From Theocolax elegans (Eukaryota > Arthropoda > Insecta > Hymenoptera > Cerocephalidae): a DNA stretch of 64,000 bases. Below the pieces are notes generated by a model. The model was not told where the DNA came from and did no database searches. It worked only from the letters and a program-made list of their open reading frames with translations. The stretch spans positions 88,616,594 through 88,680,593 of the forward strand of contig CM047428.1 of the NCBI GenBank assembly GCA_026168455.1, written 5' to 3'. This document shows, in pieces, positions 56,101-64,000 of this stretch. Both the position numbers and the translations under genes were made by a program. Each line of letters opens with the position of its first letter. Position 1 is the first letter of the stretch.

Positions 56101-57730
56101 CACGTAGAAACATTGAGTGCACGAAATGACTTCGTTTTAAGGAATAATTACACGTAATTGTCATGTGAGATATTTATATACACATTTATAGGTATACGTG
56201 TGTGTGTGTGTGTGTGTAACTGTGTACAGTACGTCGGCTTGGAGGAAATCCTACTTAAACCGAATATTTCCTCAACGAGCACTTTCACAGTTTCTATTGC
56301 TTTCACTTGTTCAATTTACCTTTAAATATTAAATAAAAGCTTAAAATTTTGTTTATTACGTGCGTGTCCTGGCATGTGCTCCATTAATTTTTGAGAAATA
56401 TTTGAATTGCAGACGTTTTGTATTTTATTTCTTTTTATCATTTTTAAACACTAAATGGCCGATAAGGCATGATTTTTTGGGTGTTACAACGATTTTTAGA
56501 AAAATATATGTATATAGTGTTTTACTGCTCTGGTATAGATATTTTTGTATATTCGTTACTGTTTAAAAGTTAGGGATAGTTATTTCCTATAGGTTAGAAC
56601 TAGCTATTGTTACACAAATGGTTACTTTTTTTATTCAATTTTCTTGTATTAAAACAAGTTTGGTACAATTTAAGCCATCAAAATATATATTTATCCCTAT
56701 ATATAAAGACCATCTTTCAAATCTTCTTTTTTTATTTGTAAAAATTTATAATATAAATATTATTTTTTTATGATTTATCTTTTCTGATACCTAAAAATAC
56801 AATTCTATACTACTAATACTTCAAATTTATTTGTTGCTAAATTGTTATAAATAAACAAAAATAAATCATGCATTTATTATAGAAAAATGTATGCTTCGAT
56901 AAATAAGAGGTACTTATAACAAATTATAGACGTGTAGCAATTTTCGTACATTTTATTTCATGAAGAAAAAAAATTTTTATTGAAAATTTAAAAACATTTG
57001 GGGTAAATTTATTATATGTTGGGATAAATAATCGATACATTATCAAATTACATTTTTATTTTATTAGTATTTATTTTAATATTAATATTTTAAATTTCCA
57101 GTTTTATTGTTTCTATATATCCCTGGCTAAAATACTTTAAAAAAGTAAAATAACCGGCAAAGTGTAAATAAGTGCCAACTCAATTTACTCTCTCGAAAGT
57201 ACTGAAATCTAAGATGAGTTGGCAAAGGTGACTGAAAGTAATTTTTGGCTAAAAATTATTTTATTTTCTCACGAGATGGAAAACAGTGGTCCTTGAGCTT
57301 TGATGGGCCAAAAAAATGCAGTCATTTTTCTGCTTCAATACTTTGCCAGAGATGCCTCTAATGAAGATATGACAACTGACAAAGATTTTTTAGTCGGCCT
57401 CATTATCAGCTGCTCTATCTATATTTGAACCCACCTAAATAGAAAATAATACCATTTTTTCAAAATAACCAAGAAATGGTTAGTTGCAAGTGAAATAACG
57501 GCTACTTTTAACATTGAACCATTAAAAATGTTTATTTTTCACGACTTTACTCATAAAACACTATTTTACGCAATTCACGTTAATAAATGTGCAAGTTTTT
57601 TAAATTTTTTTATCTACATAAGGTTTATATATAAGTAATAATTTTGAAAATATATAGCATTGTCTCGTACATCGAATTTAAAAATAATACGAAATATTAA
57701 TACGCCGAATATGGTCAAATTGTTTACATT
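53120..57730. other. AT-rich intergenic or intronic stretch, no gene recognised
   Basis: 4.6 kb of short frames only. It holds several microsatellites (CACG/CA near 54,253-54,285; TG near 54,560 and 56,195) and AT palindromes. No transposon coding remnants were recognised. Confidence 0.45.
54374..54435. repeat. AT-rich palindrome around (TA)n
   Basis: CTCTGTGTAATAATTTATGT, (AT)n, then ACATAAATTATTGCACAGAG: the arms are complementary apart from one mismatch. A second, weaker one (TAAGTAGATATATAT with its mirror ending GTATCTGCTTA) lies at about 54,722-54,770. Confidence 0.8.
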
Positions 57731-57744
57731 TCAACAATGACTAT

Positions 57745-58171
57745 TCTTGATTTTGTGCACTCTTTTTCCTGGCACTTCCTACCGTTTATCCCCCTGGGGA
57801 CTTTAACGGTGTCCACCTACCACCTATGTGTGGGTGCTTTTATCCCTCCCTTAAAAACCCCACCATCTCGCATTCGCCCGGGGTTATGCCCGTGGATGAG
57901 GGAAACCTGTGAAGCAGGGAAAACCTCACCCGAGGTGGCCGGTGTATTCGAAACATTCTTTTTGGGTGTCAAAGTCACATTGCGTAGGCCTTGACACCGA
58001 AACCGAATGTTTCACACCTCCCGCTCACGTTGTGAAGTGTGGAAAAACACCTAACCGATCCCGAAAGCCGCACAAGAATGGTGTCACCCATCCAAGTACG
58101 AACCGCACTCAGTGCTGCTTAACTTTCGTGATCGGCCGAGGTGCGTCTCCGCCACTCCGCCACCGCGTCGG
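57745..58171 (-). mobile_element. 5S rRNA-derived SINE, copy 3, full length with perfect target-site duplication
   Basis: Flanked by an exact 14-bp duplication TCAACAATGACTAT at 57,731-57,744 and 58,172-58,185. On the minus strand it starts CCGACGCGGTGGCGGAGTGG, then carries CCGATCACGAAAGTTAAGCA (5S box A region) and GTACTTGGATGGGTGACACC (5S box C region), followed by a body of about 300 bp shared with copies 1 and 2. The 5S-like head would provide an internal RNA polymerase III promoter. The 3' end has no long poly(A); the partner LINE is unknown. Confidence 0.92.
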
Positions 58172-58185
58172 TCAACAATGACTAT

Positions 58186-58587
58186 ATATATATTGGTAAT
58201 TAATAATGAACTGTATCCTATGTATTCAAGTATTTGGTAATTAAATATTTTTTATTGTTTAACGCAGGCAAGTAGCTTACGTACCTGATTTTGTAACGCT
58301 TAGAATACTATAAAAGTAAGTTTTTCGATAGAGTTGTACAATAAATTTGACGAATCTTCTGAATTTTTATTGGTTTCTCAAATGCGTTTAATTATGAACT
58401 AAATAATTAAAAATAATATAGATATACAATGTGTATAATTGAAAAATTTATGTGAATATACGACATTATAAAACGATGAATGAATTTTGATGAAAAATGT
58501 CTGGTTCGAATTGCAGTAGACCAGTACCTAATCCAACCTAAAAATTGTAATTAGAAATGAAAATTTGAAAAAATTTATAACCATTAT
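58186..58587. other. Short AT-rich spacer
   Basis: Nothing recognised between the SINE and the end of the USP-like remnant. Confidence 0.5.
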
Positions 58588-59477
58588 TTAATAAGTTTCA
58601 TATCTTCTTTTCACCTTTTGCACATCTTTTGCACAATTTGGCCACGATTGTTTACTTACGGTTTCATTATGTATTTTAATCCATCGTTTTCCTTTTTTTA
58701 CCATATTCGTATAATGACCAGATTCAGTATCATATCCATGATGAAATATAGCACTCATTACATTGTATACTTTATTGCTAATGTAATAGTTTGCTTTTTG
58801 CAAATATTTTATTTTAAGATTTTGTTTTTTAATAATCTTCCCATCGCTATAGATGTATCAAAAATTAACAATTGCGCGATGATAATTTGATTTATAGTAT
58901 TAACTTCTATCTTTATTTGTTTGTCTCCATAGAATTGCTTCTTCTTTTTATGACAATGCCATTCACATTGAAAAGATTGCCAATTTCCAATATTATAATC
59001 AATAATTTCTTGGAATTCATACGTTTTTTTATCATGAAGTAAATTTAATGTTAGCATACATTCGGTAGTTTCTTCAACGACTCTTGTTTCACACAGGAGA
59101 CATCTTTTTACTATAGTTTGTTTAAATTTTACTAAATTTTTCAAAAATTCAACTTTATTGCACAAATCCATTATAAATTCTGCGGAGTTATGTTGCTTAA
59201 TTTCACTATATTTTCGGTGAACAGATGATCTCAATTCTACTGTGTTTAAGTTAGATTTAGATGTGTAATTATTAAAAAAATTAATAAAATAATTTGATTG
59301 GGCTTCTATTAGAATTATTATGATGAATTAGCATAGCACGAAATGTTATCAATATTTAGCAAACCTCTTATTTTCCAAATATCATTTTCATTTTCTTGTT
59401 GAATTAGTAATTCATTTCTTGGAACAGTCCATTTATCATCTCGTATTCGCTGTAATGATTGAATTGGTTTTGATGAT
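58588..59477 (-). pseudogene. USP-type (peptidase C19) deubiquitinase domain following the helicase
   Basis: After the helicase C-terminus the third frame reads RDDKWTVPRNELL, then IWKIRGLLNIDNISCYANS at about 59,380-59,321, matching the USP Cys box GLxNxGNTCYxNS. Next come QHNSAEFIMDLCNK (USP QQDAxEF block), CLLC as half of a zinc ribbon, and finally VYNVMSAIFHHGYDTESGHY followed by a conserved Trp, the USP His box. Stops after CYANSS and frame changes near 59,270 and 58,806 break it. USPs remove ubiquitin from proteins; here it probably belonged to the transposon polyprotein. Identification rests on four ordered motifs read by eye. Confidence 0.7.
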
Positions 59478-59486
59478 ATATTGATT

Positions 59487-60879
59487 TTAGGGAGATCTTG
59501 ACGATATATTCCTCAATCTATTGTATTCTAATATTGCTGACAAATTCGATTTTATATTGGAAGGATCTAAATTAATGATATGTAATCCTTGAAGCGAAGT
59601 TACGCGAGAAAGTGCAACGTAGGTTTGTCCAGTAGTAAAGATTGCATTACCAACTTCTATAACAACATTTGCCAAGCTTAATCTATGACTTTTATGGATT
59701 GTTATTCCATTTCTATTGCATATAGGAAATTGATTTCTTGTTATAAATATGATATCCATGACATTGAATTTATATTGTACTTGCAATATTGAATGTTCTT
59801 CACCAGAATGTAATTTAATATTTATAGTTGCAATATTTCCATTCAAGTCTTTTTGGATATTACACCAATAGTCCCGTTGGCTAATCCGATCGATACATCA
59901 ATGTTTCGTCTAATAATTACCCTACATCCAATTTTGATTATTATTTTGCGGGCTATACCTACATTTAAATTTGATTTTTCCGTATCATCATTTAAAATGG
60001 CAATAACTTTTTTCTTTAAATACTGTGGACATTTAAATTGATCATCAGCTAAAAGAGTGATTTCTTCGGAATTGATTCGCTTTAACATAGCAGAGTTTAA
60101 AGCATCACACATTTCTACTGAAGGTAATAAACAAACAGTATTGACTGGTAATGAATCTAAGTGTGTACATAATTCGTTTATTCTGTTCGTACAATCAGAA
60201 CTATTAAATTTTAATTTTCTTTTTTCTACAGTTTGTACGTCTGTATTTGTAATATTACCTATTTGGAGTCTTCACAAAATGTCAGAATAAATTTTATCAT
60301 CTTTTTGTCTCATATTAATAGTAAGTTCATCGTACGTATATAATTGCCATAAATTGAAAGTGCCGATTGAACCTATATATTTTGTTATTTGTTTTTCGGT
60401 AACTACAGTAAAGGCGTATTCTTTACGGAACGGTGGTAATTGAAGTAAATCATCAAACAAAATAATATTAACTTTTCTGAACCAACCATCTTTGCATTCT
60501 GAGGTATTAAATACTTCAGTTAGCCGAAGATGTATGTATAATAACGTCAAATTTGAAATCATTGATATTTCATCAATAATAATAAGATCAACATTAGCCA
60601 CAGAATTCCTGATTTGTTTCAAAGATGCATCTGAAAGAGATTTGTACTTAGCAGTACCTCCTTGTTCCACAGATAACTGTAACAATCGATGAATTGTAAG
60701 ACCGTACATACATTGTGTGCAGCTACTCCAGTAGGTGCAGTAACGGCAGTATCTTTTTCACGTACTTGTTTATTCCATAAAACTAGTAAATCGACTGGCA
60801 TACATTCATTATTATTTGTTTCATTCTCGTGTTTATCTTTTTCTAATTCTTGAGAAATTAACTTTTCCACATTGTTCAT
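59487..60879 (-). pseudogene. Helentron PIF1-like helicase, fragmented
   Basis: In order: VTAPTGVAAHNV (60,752 region), LTIHRLLQLSVEQGGTAKYK, DLIIIDEISMIS (Walker B), FDDLLQLPP, INMRQKDD, then ANGTIGVI and a C-terminal GQTYVALSRVTSLQGLHIIN, all PIF1-family superfamily 1B motifs. At least four frame breaks separate them. I could not find the expected P-loop GxxGxGKS before VTAPTGVAA; the DNA there encodes an unrelated Glu/Asn/Lys-rich stretch (60,879 to 60,800), so the ATPase would be dead. Confidence 0.8.
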
Positions 60880-61131
60880 AGCTTCCCGATTTCATTATAT
60901 TTATCATGATATTATAATGCTTGTACTAATTCTAATTTCGAAAAATTAAATGCTTCTACGTAAGTTTGATCATTAGTTTTTAATTGATTAGTATCTTTCC
61001 AGGGCTTAAATAATAGCAGTAAGCCGTAATAATATGATTCTGATTGATTATTAGGATTATATTTGTAACGATTGATCAAGTAAGGTTTAGTATGCTTTTT
61101 ACATATGTATTCTCCATTCAGCATTGAGTAC

Positions 61132-61565
61132 TTAATATTCAGCTTTATAAATCGGAATATTCTTTTGAATGTCAAACCATTTTGCAAAATCGTACAAACA
61201 CATTAATTCTAATTCTTGAGGCCGATTGGGGTAATGATCATTTATTAAATTTTCACAAAACATATTTTCTGAATTCGGTGGTAAATTTTGGGTTTCATCA
61301 ATTGATATTAATTTTTTATTTCTTATCATATTAATATCCATCCATCGGATTACTGTATTAGAGTCGGTACCGTGAAGAGAATGACCTAACAAAATATCGG
61401 CTACTTCAATGGCTCCACATTGACGATGATTTAATGCTCGTAATGAAAATGACCATAGTCGAGAAGTTAATGATTTCGATGATGAAAGAACATCAAATTC
61501 TCCATAACTTTTTTCTCCCTTAGTACCGTATTTAGTTATGTACTTAGTTAAAAGATATCATTTTT
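61132..61565 (-). pseudogene. Helentron post-HUH segment with tyrosine motif
   Basis: Around 61,555 to 61,530 the minus strand reads YLLTKYITKYGTKGEKS, close to the YLTKYxTK motif that supplies the two catalytic tyrosines of Helitrons but with one extra Leu; a stop immediately precedes it, so there is probably an indel. The frame continues through LRALNHRQCGAIEVADILLG and into ENMFCENLINDHYPNRP and LMCLYDFAKWFD, then meets the frame 61,187 to 60,912 (YFRFIKLNIKY-like, LLFKPWKDTNQL). Confidence 0.65.
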
Positions 61566-61687
61566 CATTTATATATTTGAATAATATTATTTCCTTCCAA
61601 AATTGAAAGAATTACTGGATTATAATCATTCACGTAAATTTCTTCTTTTGTTCTAGGTAAATCATAAAATCTTGTTTTGTTTTTTAA

Positions 61688-62254
61688 TTAGCGATTAGCA
61701 ATTGATACTTCAACACTTCTCATTATTAGTTTATTAGTTACTGATTGCGGAAATCCAAATCGACATGTATTTATAAAATCATTTGTTTTTTTAGTACGCA
61801 TGCAGTAATTATTATATTTATGTTGTTGATACATCATGACCCGTCGATGAAGTTTAGGTGATATATTCTTATTTGGTATACGACATGTAATGTGTTGCAA
61901 TATAAATTTTTGAACTTCTTCATTGGAAGATTCCCCAAAAGTGAGTGCATCTTTGATCCATATTATAAAATGATAATGGGGAAGTCCTCGACCTTGATAC
62001 TCGTAAACCCAGTAGTAATGAAGAACTTCACCAATTGAATTGTCACAACTACAAATAAAAGCTATTACAGCTTTCAGTTTTGTATAAATAATACTAGCAG
62101 TTGATACAGCATCAAGTGAAATCAATTCACTAATTGATTTTTTATTATTTACCCAATTATTAGCTTTTCGAATATAAGTTGCTAATTCTGGCCACATCCA
62201 TTCACCAGGACTTAAAGTCATAAAAAACGTGCTAGGACCGTAATTGTCAGACAT
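61688..62254 (-). pseudogene. Helentron Rep/HUH nuclease domain
   Basis: 188-codon frame with FFMTLSPGEWMWPELATYI and YEYQGRGLPHYHFIIWIKDA. The HYH triplet takes the place of the HUH metal-binding motif (His-hydrophobic-His) of rolling-circle nucleases; Tyr in the middle is tolerated in the hydrophobic position but not typical. Next comes a Y-rich stretch with HKYNNYCMRTKK and CRFGFPQ. The transesterification tyrosine motif (YxxxY) appears further on, outside this frame. The domain nicks DNA at the transposon end and becomes covalently attached to it. Confidence 0.8.
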
Positions 62255-62363
62255 ACAATTTAAATTATTTCTAGGTATTCGCCAGTAAGCTTCAGTTCCA
62301 CGAAGTCGAGCAAATATAGTATTTAAACATATATCTAATTCATTTTTTTAACAACTCTAAATA

Positions 62364-62921
62364 ATTACTATCAGTATATTTATATCGCGAATTAATTATT
62401 TTTAACTTGTGATAAATTCCAGCCCTTAACTGACGCATATTACTATCATAAAGTAGAAACAATAAATATTGTTTATCTAAGCGGTATTCAGGATGAATCG
62501 ATGTAAGTTTTCATTTAATGAAATCACAATCTCTTAATCGAACCATTCTATCTGATCGTTGACCACATATTCCATAAGGATATAAATTTGGAAAACATAG
62601 AAAATCTAAATTTTTAGCACGAAAATTCATCAATTCAGCGTGTAGTTTTAATATTTGATATAAAGTTGTTGTTGCCGATTTATTAAGAATTGAGTCAAAC
62701 GCGAAATGTTGAAATATTAAATTACTATAAAATTTAACAAGACTATAATCACGCATTTTGATATTTGATAAAAGGATAAACAAAATGTTATTTTTCGGAT
62801 AAAAACTGGTCATTTGATTAAAAAAAGTGACTTTATTAAATCTTAAACGTTCCATTTCCACTAAAGATGTTGCAAAAAGAAAACCTAAGTCCTTTAACTT
62901 TACGAATAAAATAAGGTGCAC
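62364..62921 (-). pseudogene. Helentron N-terminal block
   Basis: The frame 62,921 to 62,511 ends with LDFLCFPNLYPYGICGQRSD, the conserved 'FPxLFPxG' block of Helitron/Helentron proteins, and DCDFIK before a stop. The same frame beyond the stop continues as HPEYRLDKQYLLFLL and MRQLRAGIYHKL to about 62,364, which also fits the family. One stop separates the halves. Confidence 0.75.
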
Positions 62922-64000
62922 TTACGTATTAATTTTAAATAGCAGTTACAAATTGAAAATTGTTCGGTGTACAAAATATGGGTCGAATGAGTCCATAATA
63001 TGATGGATATAAAATTACTCGTAACAAAAAGCGAATTTCAACAATACACGGAAAAAATGTTCTATATTGAAAAGCTCCTAATTCTTTGGTAACGGATTGT
63101 ACATACTTTCGGAATACAAAATATTACCATGTTACGTAGTAAAATATAATGAAAAAATCCAATTCTCCTTACTATAACTTTAAAACCATATAACCTCAAA
63201 CATTAGAATATAGAAAATATTAGAATATGAAACATTAGAAAATAGGCGAATTTTTATAAATTATTTGATACACAACATCGATTTACTGGAGTCGAAGCCT
63301 CTGCAACAATTTAAGTGAAATTTACATAATTATCCATAAACACTTGAATTCCGAAAAACTAAAGTAAAAATAATCGAGCGCGTGTAGTTTTCGTGATCTA
63401 ACCAAAGAAGCCCGAAAATAAAGAGAAATTGAAAAGGTGTAATAATTAACGAATTATTTAAGGTATAGAGGATTGCCCGTCACGTACCACCTACCAAACG
63501 ATGAGTTAACGATATTCTCGAACATTATAAAGATTTATAGATCGCGATAAAGAGAGAAAAGAGAGCGAAAAGTTGCGGCTCGATTCACTTCCGTAGTTTG
63601 TGCACTTGACTGTATGTATGCTGCACCGCATGCATTCTAGTCCGAAAATTCGACGAAAGTGAATCGTTTAATACATGTTTAATACATAATGTATATATAC
63701 GCGTAAAAATAATTAAAGAAAACATGTACATTTTCTCGTGTTGAAAAAGAAAAAATAAAGAAAGGAATTAAGAATGAGGATTGGAGTGAACGACGCAGGT
63801 TTAAAAAAAAGAGGAAGTGACTAATAAAAATGAGTTAAAGAAGAAAATTTGAAGAGATCGATACGAGAAAATTGAACAGAAGGTTAAAGAAATATTCGAT
63901 GGAAGGAAATACCGCGGGTCTGACTGTAACGGTAGCGTTCGATGAACCATTGAATACATAATACCTAGTCTACATGTACGTGTGTCTGTGTGTCCATCCA
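62922..64000. other. Right-edge sequence, no gene recognised
   Basis: AT-rich to about 63,400, then somewhat more mixed (63,540-63,660 and 63,900-64,000) with no long frame. Possibly the upstream region of a gene beyond the window; nothing in the sequence proves this. Confidence 0.35.

Larger units (their letters stand above)
58588..62921 (-). mobile_element. Decayed Helentron-like rolling-circle transposon with a USP-type protease domain
   Basis: Read on the minus strand from about 62,921 to 58,588, the fragments fall in one protein order: Helitron N-terminal block, Rep (HUH) nuclease, YLTKYITK-type tyrosine motif, PIF1-like helicase and ubiquitin-specific-protease domain. Stops and frameshifts break it into at least eight frames. 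Its helicase motifs (FDDLLQLPP) differ from those of the Helitron at 31.8-34.3 kb (GGDFRQLLP), so it is a different family. The transposon ends were not identified. Confidence 0.85.

Noticed and set aside
58502..58540. Possible tRNA T-arm (GGTTCGAAT near 58,502)
   Set aside because: No acceptor stem, D-arm or anticodon arm can be placed around it.

Overview
This is AT-rich, intron- and transposon-rich eukaryotic DNA. The one host gene I recognise with confidence is a Golgi class II alpha-mannosidase of the insect type (alpha-Man-IIb / ManIII) with clear GT-AG introns. Together with R1-clade retrotransposons this points to an insect; Hymenoptera is my guess but is not proven here. Repeat copies differ mainly by single-base homopolymer indels, so some frameshifts may be residual long-read errors.

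Layout. 1-5.4 kb: a broken transposon-associated gene at the left edge, a 1-kb long inverted (foldback) repeat, a 1.5-kb TTAA-flanked foldback MITE and a 5S rRNA-derived SINE with target-site duplication. 5.8-17.2 kb: alpha-mannosidase on the + strand in four recognisable exons (5838-6010, 7260-7393, 13694-14162, 14994-17157), with a TTAA MITE, a 326-bp tandem duplication and a second 5S-SINE in its introns; the N-terminal membrane anchor and stem exons were not found. 17.2-22.3 kb: 3' UTR and AT-rich intergenic DNA. 22.3-25.9 kb: a decayed CR1/Jockey-superfamily LINE (- strand). 25.9-31.7 kb: AT-rich DNA dotted with GC-rich palindromes sharing a GCGAAGC core, plus one possible OB-fold exon. 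31.8-34.3 kb: a decayed Helitron helicase (- strand) containing an exact-looking 771-bp tandem duplication. 34.6-46.2 kb: a chimeric array of at least five partial copies of one R1-clade retrotransposon (- strand) whose ends abut (CA)n microsatellites, with segmentally duplicated flanks carrying a fragment resembling an ANKLE2 exon. 47.4-58 kb: mostly non-coding, with two hairpin MITEs, a possible 5' exon/promoter area near 49 kb and a third 5S-SINE with perfect target-site duplication. 58.6-62.9 kb: a decayed Helentron-like rolling-circle transposon (- strand) in which Rep and PIF1 helicase remnants are followed by a ubiquitin-specific-protease (USP) domain.

The most interesting items are the Rep-helicase-USP arrangement at 58.6-62.9 kb, the actively retrotransposing 5S-derived SINE family, the microsatellite-bounded R1-like array and the long foldback elements that could be double-stranded RNA sources. 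No bacterial-type operons, CRISPR arrays, tRNA genes or intact rRNA genes were seen.
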